Below, piece by piece: positions 35,391-50,473 of a stretch of 64,000 nt of DNA. Numbering within the stretch: the first letter of the stretch is position 1; the number at the start of each line of letters is the position of its first letter. The notes under the pieces were generated by a model. It saw only the letters and a list, made by a program, of their open reading frames with translations, was not told where the DNA came from and did no database searches. Made by a program: the position numbers and the translations under genes. This stretch comes from Nymphaea colorata (Eukaryota > Streptophyta > Magnoliopsida > Nymphaeales > Nymphaeaceae), in NCBI RefSeq assembly GCF_008831285.2, contig NW_022204507.1, forward strand, positions 3,032,452-3,096,451, written 5' to 3'.

Positions 35391-36507
35391 AAAAAATGAA
35401 AATGCTTTTTGACTGCGTAAAGGGATATATTGGTCAAAATGATATGCTGACAAATTTTATCTTTATCTAATCTGCAATTTTTTTTATAGTTTTAGTTTTT
35501 ATGCCTACAAAAAGCTTCTTTTTGTAACAATCAAGTTTTTTTTTTGCCATTCTTAAAATGACTTATAAATTAAATACACGGATGTAAGGTATATAATGAG
35601 GTTTGTATTTTCATTTAGTCAATTCTTTCTTTCTCTTTTCTCCCGAAGTAAAGTAATCTCTCATTCACCGTCCTCGAAACACGGCTTGGTTGTTTGTGTC
35701 GTGTTTGCCATCAAGGCAAGGGCGGTGTTAGCAGATTGGTGGACGTAGAGAGGACTCAGGTCTTTGAAGCTCAGATATTTGAAGGTATGTATGCTTCCCA
35801 GATACTTATTTATCCACACAATTTCTTTCCCATATATCCATGAATCGGCAATCTGAGACTCCTTCCCCTCCATTAATTTCACCCCAAGTAACAAGAAGTT
35901 TGACAGTTGCTGGTTCCAGATATACATAAAATTAAGTTGGCCACAATTTGCGGAGGACGCAGCTTGGTGGAAAAAGGGGGTGGCGGTCCGGCGCCAGCCG
36001 TGTAGTCACCCACTCTGTTAGTTTATTCCTTTACCAGCTCTTGCATCTTATGCTATACATGCACTCAGTAGCTACTAGCTAGATCTCCTTTACCTCTTGA
36101 AATTAGGAAAAAATTCTTTGTAGCCTGAAAATTAGTCTGCACTATAGAGGAAGAGAAATCGCGACAGAAGGCCTTCCCATGGCAAACACCACAAGGCCAA
36201 GATGGCCCTCAAAAAAGGGAAAGGAAAAATGTAAAAGGTCAATCGTCTTCCCGGTTCGTATATAAATGTTCATGTCCTGAGTTTCATTTTCGGTCGTACC
36301 CTGTCATGCAGCTAGTGGAATCTTCTTTTCATGCCAATTCGACTGCTGGCCACCAAGTGGTCATTCCCCAAAGATATATATAGGGATGTGATATCTGATC
36401 GTTTGATGGACATGTAGACAAAATGGAGATGGTTAATCCATGGACAACATTGCTGATCATCATCAAAAGAAAGGAATTGCCAGGTAAATTTCCTTTTAAA
36501 TTAACTA
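35391..36507. other. no gene seen
   Basis: Non-coding sequence with no recognised gene or repeat. Confidence 0.4.
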
Positions 36508-36745
36508 TGTGTTATAGATGTTTTATGCTTAAGAAGACAAAAACCATAGAAAAACAACTCTCAATGCTGTCAAAAACGTTTTCAAACTTCAAGCATGCAT
36601 ATATCCAATAATTACGCAACTAACAACAGCTGTAGCATCAACATAGCCATCCAAATAAGCTAATTTCATAAGAGGGATTGCATAAGACTGTTGAAAATCG
36701 GAATCACTCGGTTGCGAGCAGAAAATCGAGTTTCCAATGTACCAC
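36508..36745 (-). repeat. diverged LTR fragment of the 22-27 kb copia family
   Basis: Starts TGTTATAGATGTTTTATGCTTAA-like and follows the LTR order of the 22-27 kb element: AAACAACTCTCAA, AAACTTCAA, CCAATAATTACGCA(A/G)CTAA, AATC(G)GAATCAC, ATCGAGTTTCCAA. It ends after about 240 bp, so only the inner third of the LTR is present. No coding sequence accompanies it. Confidence 0.75.
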
Positions 36746-37938
36746 CTTTTAATGCTTCACCTTTTGAACAGAAAAATCGAAAGGTTGGTTGACTATCCTT
36801 CTTGTAGGATTGGACACGAACCACTGGATCCTCATTTATCAGTAGCTCATTTTCATCATCTTATTGAGTAAATCTCATTTTTAATCCTCCTATAGATTCT
36901 TTACAAGCTGTTTCAAAATATGATTAATGTATTTCTTGTTGTAGAGATGATGGTGTCGTTGTGTAGATGTCTAATTGTTGGATTTAAATAGCATCCAACA
37001 ATTAAGTAGCAGCCACTTTTTCGGAATTGCTTGGTTTAAATAGCATATCTGAACACTTCATATTTCATAGGTCAAGAGCGTAGTTCTTTTTTTCCCTTTC
37101 ACAAATTGGATAATTGAATAGTTGCAGTGTGAAATATGCATAGGATAAACAAGAAAAAATTTAGACATATGAAACCATCAGTTTGTCATTGAACCCCAGA
37201 TGGTACATCAGCATAAGATGAGATTCTTTTGTAACGAACGAATAATGCAGTATATGGGGTGGAGTGTGAATACTTTCCTACCGTCATTGAATCAAACTCG
37301 TCAATCCATGCACCACTTTACACACACACACACACACACACACTTTATTATTATAATATATTAATCATATCATATTTGATAAAAAAAATTGAAATCAACA
37401 AGGTGCGGGTTGGGTGCGAATCTGGGTCGCAGACGCCATGCGGGTGCATCATTAGGGTTGCCGCACCCGAGTGACATAGGTGTTCTGTGGTGAAATCAGG
37501 CCCCTCATTTTTTATTCTTTTTTTAGTCTATTTTCTCCTTTCTCGTTTTTTTACTGACGTGGAATATGCCCAAAACTTTTTTTTTCTTTGGTTGCTCGTG
37601 CTACACACTGCAGGGGCTCATTATCATCTGACCCCACCTGGTGACAAAGAACAGCAGATTTGGTCGAAGAAGAGATTCTGTGCTATGGGGTTTCTTGGTG
37701 AAATAGTGTCTTGCAGAGGGTAGTAACAATGAACCTTTTTTTATTGATTTGTGCCATTTTCTTTTCTGTTCTTCAGGAGCAAGCAAGAAGGCTCTCTGTA
37801 GTCGGTGAGCATGCAGTATTACAAGGCACTCCGAGCTCTCTGATTGAGTCATATTATACTTGCTTACACAATTGTAGGATTTGTTTTAAGCCATAGGTCA
37901 AATAAAATAGTGTTTACAATGATGTGATAAACACTTAG
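36746..37938. other. intergenic, with (CA)n and a MITE-like terminus
   Basis: A CA microsatellite lies at 37,320-37,343. At 37,404-37,480 a GGTGCGGGT...CCGCACCCGAGTGACATAG stretch, reverse-complemented, starts CTATGTCACTCGGGTGCGG, like the left end of the 9.0-kb MITE-like element. No gene. Confidence 0.5.
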
Positions 37939-38403
37939 AAAAATTACGTCTGCCACCACAATTTGGCACTACTGTGCAAATACATGGCCACGACAGTGAC
38001 TTTATCATCCTTTTTGGTATGAGCAGCTTTGAAATACTGCTCGATGTCTCAAAAATATTTCTCAAGGTCCTTCAAACAATGGCCACCATGGAAGGCTTTA
38101 GGCTCCAGGATCTTTATCTTTGATGTCTCCAATGTGGCTGCTCCCAGCACACGGCGCACAACAACAAATTCTTGCTACCAGACTAAGCTGGTTTCCCCAA
38201 GCTGGTTGCGAAATTCTTAAATGAGACCATCCGACTGAGCAGGGAGTTTCTTTATATGATTCTCAAGTAGGGTCAGATGCTCAATCATCTGTTGGTTATT
38301 TGACGAAGCAGAGGACACTTGAGTTGTCAGTGAGCCAATAGATTCCTACAAGAGAGAGTCTTGACTCTCGAGTCTCAGCACCAGTAGTCATCATTACAAC
38401 TTG
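37939..38403 (-). pseudogene. Ty3/gypsy gag relic
   Basis: On the reverse strand a frame reads ILEPKAFHGG, then KDLEKYF, a stop, DIEQYFKAAH, KVTVVAMYL and AKLWWQT. This is the Retrotrans_gag core of plant chromoviruses (P-x-F-x-G...L-E-x-F-x-W/D...YF...K...YL...A..WW). The stop within the core and another just after AKLWWQT show that it is dead. It breaks off at about 37,939, and protease, RT and integrase are absent. Confidence 0.85.
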
Positions 38404-38415
38404 TCTTTGATACCA
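38403..38415 (-). other. primer-binding site of the gypsy relic
   Basis: The reverse strand reads TGGTATCAAAGAC, a one- or two-base variant of the iMet-tRNA complement. It lies two bases from an LTR-like edge and upstream of the gag relic, in the correct order. Confidence 0.6.
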
Positions 38416-38417
38416 AT

Positions 38418-38700
38418 TGTTATCAACCTGCAGGACGTAAGTCTGTGGCTAGACTTACCAGCCAAATCACCACCCATACGAAAACTCAAAGGATCAATGG
38501 ACAACCAGCTTTGCCTCAACTCGAAAACTTAGTCTTTTCTTATAAAAAAAACTTGTAAGATTGTCAAAGCAATTACATGTGCCTTCTCTCTACACTGCTT
38601 TGCTCAGTTTAAATATCCATCCATAGCTACTACATTATTTGAATTCAAAACCAACACATTAACAATATTTGGCCCAGATTAAAATGTAGCTGCGGGCTCA
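38418..38700 (-). repeat. LTR of the gypsy relic (outer limit uncertain)
   Basis: Inner edge TGTTATCAACC on the + strand (reverse complement ends ...GATAACA). A TATA-like GGATATTTAAAC lies on the reverse strand near 38,605. The far edge could not be placed because no second LTR survives. Confidence 0.45.
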
Positions 38701-39039
38701 AACCGCCGGACCACCACTTGTCCAGAAACCACTCCCCCACACCGGCCAGCAATTGGCCACGAGCATTGGTGCCCATAGACTACCAGGTCATGAGGCTATT
38801 ATCTGACGTCTGTTCCCACAACCTGCAACTGCTAGGCATGGCTGGCACTACTGCTTGGCTGCCACCTAACAAAATCTGTTCCCTCCAAGGCACGACATTC
38901 AAATTCATGCCATCTGATGCTACCAATTGTCCCAACCTTCCATTTCGCAGTGGCCACAGACTTAGGGGTCAGTGTCCTCCATCAAACAGTGTTCCCTATA
39001 TAGGCATTGTGGGTGATCGCTCATCGTGTAAGGGAAACC
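38701..39039. other. unassigned, GC-richer segment
   Basis: About 340 bp, richer in C than its surroundings, with one 115-codon frame (38,718-39,065) lacking motifs. It may be part of the gypsy LTR or older transposon debris. Confidence 0.3.
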
Positions 39040-39147
39040 ACAAGAACAGTTGGCTGATATCTTGACCAAAGCAGTGGCTGGACCATGGTTTCATTGTCTA
39101 AGGAACAAGCTTAATCTTGTTGAAACCAAGATCAGCTTGAGGGGGAA
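39040..39147 (+). pseudogene. copia RNase H tail fragment
   Basis: Encodes the terminal copia motif EQLADILTKAVAGPWF followed by L-R-N-K-L, then the purine tract (TTGAGGGGGAA). Only the last 30-35 codons of pol remain. Confidence 0.8.
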
Positions 39148-39471
39148 TGATAAGAGAATCTACGACAATCAAGGAGAGGACGACAATCAAGGAGACAATA
39201 ACACCAACACTACGTTATTCAAAACTGAAGGATCTTCTCTTGATAAGGAAACATCCATTTCTAAAAACAGTCACCTGTAATCTTTCCAAAGTCTATCCAG
39301 ATCCTAAAATCTGGGATCTCAGTTGTACACAGTGACTATAAATATTTGTACTCTCTCTTGGTTGAATGAGTGAAGAATAGAGAGAATCATTAGTGTGGAC
39401 GTAGGCTTGCCGAACCACGTTATCTTGTGTGTCCTCTTTCTCTCCTTCTCCCTTTCTCTTGTATGCTTTCA
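39148..39471 (+). repeat. 3' LTR of the copia fragment
   Basis: Starts TGATAAGAG right after the purine tract. A TATA-like CTATAAATA sits near 39,335 and CT-rich U5-like sequence follows. An end at GCTTTCA (39,471) gives about 324 bp, but the boundary is an estimate. Confidence 0.55.
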
Positions 39472-39487
39472 GTTTCTTAACTTAACT

Positions 39488-41555
39488 GTGATGCGTTTGG
39501 AGGATGACTACTTAAGATAGACGTTAAAACTTTTTCCTGGCAAAATCTTGTCGATTCTCTTACTGGGTGGTGATGTTCATATATATATATATATATAATT
39601 TTTAGGAAGGATTCAGAAGAGAGATTTGCGTTTACAACATCGATTCATTTTTAGTGAGAACTAACGAACTTTGGGTTATAAGTGCTTCTTCAATCTTGTA
39701 GGGCAAGAGACATTTGGGAATTGAACTAGCTACTAACTGCAGAGGTGGAATGCAATTTCATACTTGTAAGTAATAACACATTGCACCAAATGTGGTATTT
39801 TAGTGCACCAAAATTTTGTGGGTCAGCATGACTAATGACAAATATGTTCCTGTTTAAATGCAAAAAAGAAATTTGCTTTACAGATAAAAAAAAATTGAAA
39901 AAAGAGAACAGGTTCAAAAAGACAGTTCTTTTTCTCTAATTTCAAAGATGCCCCCTTTTTCATTTTCTTTTGGCATCTGATTGTTGCATGCACTGGCCGG
40001 CGCACACAACTCGAACTCCTCTTTTGAATCCCACCACCCCCTTCCTCCCTTCCTCTTATATGTTTTTTATATTCCTTTATTGTTTTTGACAGTTTTTGCA
40101 AAATCATTGACAATTTGTCACTTAATTATATGTTCTCTCTCGCTTTCTACATTTTATCTAGATATCATGCCTTTCCATGTAACATAAGCAAAAGAATTGG
40201 AACTGCCTCGTCATTCACTTGTTAAGATGGATAGACTTTAAATGTTATTTTACATCTTGATCGCATGTCGAATTGAACCATTCCAAAAAAAAAAAAAGAA
40301 ACAGATATGGATTAAAATTAATCTCTGATTAAGAAATAGATGTCTTCGTATTTAAGAAATAACATCCGACTGGATTCGGATTCAGATTCTAATATATATA
40401 AGTATCGGATTGGATACGGATTTAGTTTTAAGTAATTACTCATATCCAAAAGGCTACCACCCAAATATGGAACCATTTCTCAATGTCCACAAGCTCCAGC
40501 ATGCTGGTACGTTACGCAATTTTGGGTGTACTCTTGGAGAAGCTGAAGTAATATTCGGCAACCTTCTCATTAAGAACATCGTGAACAGTCGTCACCCATA
40601 CCCTTGGAGAAGTTGGGAGGACTCAACAGAATGACTGACCTTGTTTTTCTTGAAAATCGATGGTCCTAAATACAAAAAATAATAATGAAGAATATTTGAA
40701 AAGTGGGAAAATCTGCAAGAATGGATAGGGTACCAATGAATTGGATTCAAATAAAATATATTATTAACCATCACCGGTTTTGAGCTCCAAAACAAATTAA
40801 AAAAAAAGTCATATCCATATTTGAATCCGAAATCATATTCCACAATCTGAATCTCATCCGAATCAAATTTTTGTCCTCATACAAACTCAGATTTCATAAT
40901 TTGAATCTGATCTAAATCCATTTTCTTCCATCCTAATATGAATCTGAAATGAGATGTCACAATCAGAATCCAACCTGAATCCTATTTTTATATTCATATA
41001 TGAATAATTTGAATCTGAATCCATATATTTTGAACTGAATCTGGCTGATTTACACACTGTAAGAGCATTGAATATAGAATTTTTTATTTAAATCTAAGTC
41101 CCATCTGGATCTGATCGGATATTTTTGTATATTTGAATCTGAATCTGAATTCGATTGAATATTTTTATATAACTAAATCTGAATCCATTCAGATATTTAT
41201 GCATATATGAATCTAAATCTAATTGGACATCATTTCTTAATTTCAAATCCTATTTGATTTTTTAGTTGATTAGTAAATTTCTTTTCTTCATCCAAATGTT
41301 TTGGAGCAGTTCGCTTGGATGTTCAATTCAAATCAGACGTATTGACATCCTTAGGTTGAAGCTTCCCACTCCAACTAACATGTTTCACCATTATAAATAA
41401 GGGATGAGTCCATCTGTGCATGTCAAGTGGATAGAGCTGTAAAAAGAGTAAAGCCAACTCAAGCTCGACTGGAATTTGCTATGTTAAGCTCAAGATTAAC
41501 TGAAGACTTGCGATTATAAACAAGTCAAGTTCGAGTTTCATAAAAATGATTTGAT
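39488..41555. repeat. dispersed repeat family R1, copy 1
   Basis: Matches 52,275-53,645 in order: TTTGGAGGATGACTACTTAAGATAGAC, the TATATA run, AGTATCGGAT.GG.TACGGAT, CCACAAGCTCCAGCATGCT, and a long tract of degenerate AATCTGAATCC words. This copy carries about 700 bp (39,640-40,390) largely missing in copy 2. Its right end lies about 110 bp before the receptor-kinase pseudogene. No protein was recognised, so it is probably a non-autonomous transposon or old LTR-type unit. Confidence 0.75.
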
Positions 41556-41666
41556 TCAACTTGAGTAAACCATTTATCTAGGCATTCTTTTGAAAATTTT
41601 CAAACTTAAAACCAAAAAAAAAAAAGGTCAAATGGGGAGTTAGTAAACGAGCTTAAAAGAGTCATG

Positions 41667-44748
<3,082 letters not shown>

Positions 44749-46223
44749 GGATAACTCAAATATCTTCATAGATACAACGAGTTTAATTCCAGGCGCGACC
44801 AGCCATTTGCTAAAATAGTTGGAGGTGGAAATGTAGTTTGATTGCTTTCATTGAGAGCCCTCACTTGCATTGCTCAATTATAGTTGCGTATAGGATTTAA
44901 TAAAGATATGCTTGTGTGTTCTATTCCTAAGGCATTTGAGTGACTAATCCTGTAGAACAACTCACATTTCCAGTGCCAGTTATGTGAAAGAGGCTTGGAA
45001 CTTTATCCATTATTGCAGTTTGTTCTTTGTTCTAAGTAAGGACACCACTATATCCATAATTCACATAAATCCTTTCAATTTTCTAGAATTTTTATGTACT
45101 GTATCGTCAGCAGAATTTCTCAAACCTACCAAAAAAATGCATAACAAAAATAATGAATAAAAATGCACAATTCCAGTATGTTTTGCACTGATGTCCAATG
45201 TTATCAAACGAAAAGCCCTCGAATGAGGAGGATGAGAATTATATGCTGTGAGTCAAATAGAAGACCCTTCCCCCTACAACCCAAAATGAAACTTGGAAAA
45301 TCTTCATTCTATTTCCCAGGAAGTGAATCCACCAATCTTAAGATGAAGCTTGGTGTTTATCAAAGAAAGCAATATCTGTAAACTTTTCAAGCATACAAAA
45401 ATGCATGAAGCCAAACCCAAGAACACGCCGATGGCCACATTCATAAAATTATTTGCCGGTCACAGTTTTAAAGTTTAAGGATGCTTCTTTATATTGAAGT
45501 ATTGTGGGTGCATTGCAATATGTGTCCCTCACCAAGCCAGATATTGCCTTCTGTGTAAATAGGCTTGTTTGCATCCCAATATATTAAAAGTGATGTTTAT
45601 TTTCAAAAGAGGAAAAAAGGGACTAGCCCCTCGGTATGAGGCTTGGCTATTCCTGACACATTTATCATGGATAACTAGTCTTAAGGCTATGTTCATTTTC
45701 AATGCATTTCATACACCCAAACATCATCTTCAACCTATATGTGGTGTGGTACTTGGTAAAGAAATTAAAATTTTATAAAGCCAAGGAAGGAAATTCTTTT
45801 TAAAGGAAAGTATTTCATTAACCTATATCAAAACAGTTAGAGAGAGTGAGGTAAAGACTGTTAAGAGAAAGAAAATATAGACAGAGGAAAAGTAGTAAAA
45901 GAGCAAGAAATTTTAAGAGAAAATTAAGAGAGAGAAATTGAAAGATTTATAAGTGAGTGGAAAGAAATAAAGAGAAAAACTAGTAGAAGAGTAAGAGATA
46001 ATTGAGAATTGATTCTTGGGCTTGGCCGGTGCCCACCCATATTTCCCACCCAAATTGAGTGAAAAACAAGGGGGAGATGATGAATGATATTGAGAATTGA
46101 TTCTTGGGCTTGATTTCAAACATTTGAGTGATCTAATCTAGACCTGTGGGCGATTTTCTGAATCTATGTCATATTGCATTTTTTATTCTCGAGTGTAATT
46201 ATGAACTTTTAACTTTCTTTTTG
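44749..46223. other. no gene seen
   Basis: Non-coding, AT-rich, with AGAGA-type purine stretches at 45,835-46,000. Confidence 0.45.
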
Positions 46224-46480
46224 GATCTAGGGCTGGATTTCAGATTTGGAGCTTGGATTTGGAGTTGGATCTAGATCTAAGTTCAATTTTCGATCTAAAA
46301 CTTTGAATTTGGATCTAAGGCTTAGTTTTAGATCTAGAGCTCAGTTTTAGATCTAGATTGGGACTATGGATCTTTTTTATCTAAGGTTGGGATTTGGATC
46401 CAGATCTGATCTGAGGCTCTGTTTTTGGATCTTGACTTGGGATTTGGGATTGGGTTTAAATCTAGATTTGAGGTAGTGCC
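46224..46480. repeat. cryptic GGATCTA/TTTGGAT repeat tract
   Basis: GGATCTA, TTTGGAT, GATCTAGAT and related words recur about every 10-25 bp in the same strand sense with no fixed period. It looks like decayed tandem sequence. Confidence 0.6.
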
Positions 46481-46649
46481 TGGGTTGGAAGTTTAGATTT
46501 AAATTCAGATGAATCTAGTATAGTCGGTAACCAAATTAGAGGGAAACTGGATCAGAATTGCAATAAATTGAAGTATTTGAGACCCAAAATTGTTGAAAAT
46601 AATTGTGGAAACGCTAGATATATATTAACCTTGAAACTTTGGGGGTAAT

Positions 46650-46780
46650 TACAAGGTTCAGCCAATTTATTATGATCCAGTAGAATCACAATGGGGAGCT
46701 GTCAAGAGAATATTAAGATTCTTAAAAGCTACTGTTCATTATGTTCTAATCTTCAAAGTTCAAACCACCCAAGAACAAAG
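46650..46780 (+). pseudogene. copia pol scrap (RT-RNase H connection)
   Basis: A frame reads DPVESQWGAVKRILRFLKAT followed by V-H-Y-V-L. This is the conserved copia segment normally written (A)P(T/V)E.HW.AVKRILRYLKGT, between RT and RNase H. Nothing else of pol is joined to it. Confidence 0.75.
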
Positions 46781-46924
46781 AAACAGCAAATTGTTTCTCA
46801 GTCTAGCATAAAGCCCAATCTAATGTCATGCAGTGGCCAACATAGCAGAAGATGCAACGTGGTAGTCATATTTCTAGTTGGACTTGGAATAAGAGCAAAA
46901 AGAATCCACCGTCCATATGGTGGT

Positions 46925-47090
46925 AACTTAACTTTGAAAAAAATTTGAAAAATCTTAAAAGTTAGAGGGATAAATGAGTAATGATAAGGCAAGATAAGCA
47001 ACAAATAAAAAGTAAAAAATGGAAACAAGCAATTTGACAATTAGAAAGTATGAAAAATGCTAAAAATGAAAAAGACAGGAAAACCACGTT
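46925..47090 (-). repeat. dispersed repeat, inverted relative to 63,700-63,870
   Basis: The reverse complement contains TTTCTAATTGTCAAATTGCTTGTTTCCATTTT and CTTATC.TGCCTTAT, closely matching the + strand near 63,745-63,815. T-rich and non-coding. Confidence 0.55.
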
Positions 47091-47337
47091 TTTTATTTTG
47101 GCATTTTTTTCCAAAAAAAATTACGAGCTGGCCAAGCTCGACGCTCCTGTGCAGCCCTACCAACAGGCCCATCTACTAAATGCAGTGTAGGCCATTCGAT
47201 TGAAAAGACCACAAAAAAAAAGTTGAAAACTAACAATAAGGGAAGGGAACATGACTTTGGAAATATGTTGTTGTTGTGAAGAAAAAGTCTTGTTGATGTA
47301 ATCTTACGTGCCAACTAAGTTGCTGGATGTGGAAATA

Positions 47338-47563
47338 AGAAGTCCTTGAAATTAAAAAAAATCACATTGATGTGATCTGCCGCCCTGCGGGGACACTGAG
47401 TGTGGAAAACAACAAGGGATATCACTTACTTTTCATGAGCACCAGACTTAAGAAGCCCTTGAAATTAAAAAAAGTCACATTGAAGTGATCTGCCGCCCTG
47501 CTGGAGACACCGAGTGTGCAAAACAACAAGCGAAATCACTTACTTTTCATGAACACCAGACTT
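47338..47563. repeat. 113-bp tandem duplication
   Basis: Two head-to-tail copies (from 47,338 and 47,451), each with CCTTGAAATTAAAAAAA, GTGATCTGCCGCCCTGC and ATCACTTACTTTTCATGA, about 90% alike by eye. Confidence 0.85.
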
Positions 47564-47614
47564 AAGACTCTTCCAACAACTTGAATTTAACAAAAAAATG
47601 AAAGTGCAATTATT

Positions 47615-47668
47615 TATTTTGGCTCTTTGATAGATCTATCTATGAAGCCTAATTTACTTAAAAAATGA
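47615..47668 (-). pseudogene. tiny copia gag scrap
   Basis: TTTTGGCTCTTTGATAGATCTATCTATGAAGCCTA matches 49,141-49,180 almost exactly. There it encodes the gag segment K-L-G-F-I-D-R-S-I-K-E-P. It is a short copy of the same gag family. Confidence 0.65.
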
Positions 47669-48032
47669 ACCAGATCCATGGAACACTTGTTATAGGAATT
47701 TTGAAGGCAGATTCGTAAGGCAGTAATAATGTGTTAGTGCTGACATAGAGTCACACATAACTCATCAAACAAATGATCAGCAAAGAAGCTGTACAGCTGA
47801 CGTGCTACTTGATCTCATCACTCTGCTTGTGCTTATAACTTATAACTTCAAATTATGCGTCACTAATTTCGCTGTTATGACACATTGTCCATTAATTTAA
47901 CTGTTGAGTCAGACTATATTCACTTTTTGTGTTTAAGGGAGACTACATTTTCTTCATGTGTAAACTAATTAAAAGCACAAGTTGTAAAAAGAGGTAAGAG
48001 CTTGCCAAATCAAATCTCGCCTCATCATCTGA

Positions 48033-48230
48033 ATGGAACTGCTAGCAAGTTGTATAGGTTATGTTCATAACCTACAGTTTGACCTGGGATTGACGAATAT
48101 CAGCTGCGCCCCAGCTATTGTCGGCTCGTTTTTTTTGTTTCCACCAGCAAACATCAAAGCACATGTTCTAACTAAGTTACCTGCAGGTTCTAGTGAATAC
48201 GGCTTTCAAACTTTGAAGGTTAAATGATCC
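48033..48230 (+). pseudogene. probable copia RNase H relic
   Basis: The frame contains VHNLQFDLGLTNISCAPAIV, resembling the copia RNase H segment W(L/V)..LL.DLG(V/L)....P.I. Then, after an apparent deletion of the CDN...TKH block, comes A-H-V-L-T-K-L-P-A-G, resembling ADVLTKPL. Short and diverged, so the call is tentative. Confidence 0.45.
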
Positions 48231-48929
48231 ACAACATGTCACTGGTTATTTCTTTTTCAGAGTATAACCATGGTTTATTGAGTCCCATTTGGATGAGCTT
48301 ATGATTTCTATAACCGTGTGAAGCTTGCCAGTTGAACTATGGTTGCACTGTATTAGTAGACTCTTCTCCTAACATCCTAAGAGCACTGGGTGAACCCAAT
48401 TCCAGTGAGGAATTCTGTTGTCTTGCCAGCCAAGCACGACGCGGTCTGTCTAGTGTACCACACATACAGAAAGAGGGAGAGATAAAGCACCTTGCACCTC
48501 GCACCGTAACAACATTGCCGTCTCCTCCCAAGACCAGTACATTGTCGCCTTATATAGCACTGATGTCTACGACAATGATGTCCACAACAATGAAGATCCG
48601 GCGGCTGCAGAGATGACCTCGGCCAGTTTCAATGGAGGCCAAACTGGTGACGAGGAATGTGACGACGTGAATCTTGATTCACGTTGTTTTTCTTTGTGTA
48701 GAACTAAAGCATAAACTTTGTTAATGGTGGGCAAGGGATCAAGTAGTATGATTTGACCACGAATTGCTCACTACGGGTCGTTTAGCCCCATCTAGAATTG
48801 GATTACTCTTTCTCTTTTAATATGATCTGATTAAATTCTCATAGCACCACATGAACCAGACGGTATCGGAGAAGAAGAGTTAAGTTCATCCCATAACACC
48901 TTAGTTTTTGTGTAGTACATAGTAACTGA
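48231..48929. other. unassigned segment with an acidic frame
   Basis: 48,531-48,713 (+) is open for about 60 codons with an acidic peptide (STDVYDNDVHNNEDPAAAEM) ending in TAA. A competing frame covers 48,332-48,616. Neither is recognised. It could be a stranded gene end. Confidence 0.3.
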
Positions 48930-49336
48930 TAGAGTCTCTTGTTGAAGTCATCATATAGAACTCTGCAGTTGATATATTCTTGATGCCTGAGTAAACCTGC
49001 TTGTTAAATCTTCCCATACATCTTGAGCAGAAGTAGCATAAGCAATACTAGCAGCAATTTCTTTGCTAATAGAATTTAAAATCCATGAAAGAATCATCTT
49101 ATTGCATATCTAACTCATAAGGCACGATTCTTATCTCCTTCTTTTGGCTCTTTGATAGATCTATCTATGAAGCCTAGTTTATTTTTGGCTGACAAGGCCA
49201 TTATCATGGCTCTACTCCAAATGGCATAATTGTCACCGTTAAGTGCTTGAGATATCAACACACTTCTGGGATTATCAGAACGATGTAAAAAGAAGGAATC
49301 AGTCATGAGTATTTTTTGAATTGCTGATGTTGCCAT
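48930..49336 (-). pseudogene. copia gag relic (reverse strand)
   Basis: Starts at an ATG (complement of 49,334-49,336). The frame reads M-A-T-S-A-I-Q..., FFLHRSDNPRSVLISQALNG, DNYAIWSRAMIMAL, then K-L-G-F-I-D-R-S-I-K-E-P. After frame breaks near 49,110 it continues with WILNSISKEIAASIAYASAQ and DVWEDLTSRFTQ...RIYQLQ. This is the classic UBN2/Retrotran_gag_3 layout of plant copia Gag. It stops at about 48,940 and no pol follows. Confidence 0.85.
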
Positions 49337-50473
49337 TATTCTTTTCTTGGTCTGCCATAGTTCCTTCTCATTGTTCCTAGAGAAGGAAGACAATGGTCAG
49401 CTGGGCTTCAGAAAAAAATGATCACTTGCATCTCTTCCTGTCGTCGTGCAAAGATTGATCCAGAGACACGACCATGGAGGGAGAGGAGGCAGAGATATAT
49501 GAGGGGATTAGGGTTCACTTCCCCATTTCCTTCGGCAAGCAGGCCAAGCAGCAGGTCTCCCTTGAGCAGCAGCAGACGTCTTCCTCCTCCTTTTCCGTCT
49601 CGAAGTATTGACTCCACAACTTCCGAAACTCAAATTCTCTTGACGCAGAGAAAGAGAAAAAAAACTAACCTTCAGAAAATAGAGAAGCCATAGTTGCAGG
49701 GCCGAGAGCGAAATAGAGAGGAGTGGATTAAGATCTTTGATGAATCCCGAGTCGGTGGTGTTCATTCTACGCGAACAGAGCTTCATGATTTCTGCTTTGA
49801 TGCTCACGTTCAAGGGGCAGAAAATCCAGGGATCTCAGGCTACCACCGTCAAGCTCTCCTCAGAGAAAACAGAGAAATAGTTCAAAGCGCGCCCAAAAAA
49901 AAAACCTCATTACAGTCCGACAGCCCCCAATTCTGTTTCCTCCCTCTTTCCTCCATTTGAGAAGCCCTTTTGCCATCTTAAATCAGAGAAGAAACCATAG
50001 CCTTTGAACAGAAGCAAATACGACTGCCTCAGTTTGTGACTCAGTGAACGGTTGAGAGAACCTGCTGTCGAGCTGAACCTGTAGGCTGAGAACAGGAGCT
50101 GCCGAGAGGAGACTTCTGGACATCATTTGTGAGGATCTGCAATGGGCTGGTCACTGACATCCACAGCAGAGAAATTCAGTCCACCCTGAGAAATTCTGGC
50201 AATAGGGGTTGCTGCCGGAGTAGAGAAGAATCCAGCGAGAAAGGCGCCCTTCCCTGGCTTCCTTTCCCGCCATTCTCTGGAATAATTTGCTGAGACGAAG
50301 GTGCATCAGATGGCAGAGTGGATGGCCGGCGCTCATTCTTCAGGCGATTCTAGCTGTCAAGCAGAAGATTATTCCAATTCCAGGTGTCTGAAGAACCTCT
50401 CTACAAACTTTGAATTTTTGGAGTTAACGGAAGGGAGCAGTCGATTTTCCTCTCTCATTTTGCTCATGATACT
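49337..50473 (-). other. leader-like region upstream of the copia gag relic
   Basis: GC-richer than the surroundings, with several non-homologous frames on both strands. It lies where the 5' untranslated leader of the reverse-strand gag would be. A stretch at 50,222-50,254 (AAGAATCCAGC...GGCGCCCTTCCCTG) recurs at about 63,248-63,280 beside block B. No PBS was found. Confidence 0.4.

Noticed and set aside
35041-35437. Possible CRISPR-like array because of regularly recurring ATGAGATAA
   Set aside because: Repeats are diverged, spacers are not unique sequences of constant length, and the DNA is plant nuclear. It is a minisatellite.
38718-39065. 115-codon + frame
   Set aside because: No motif. 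It overlaps the copia tail in a different frame and probably lies in LTR debris.
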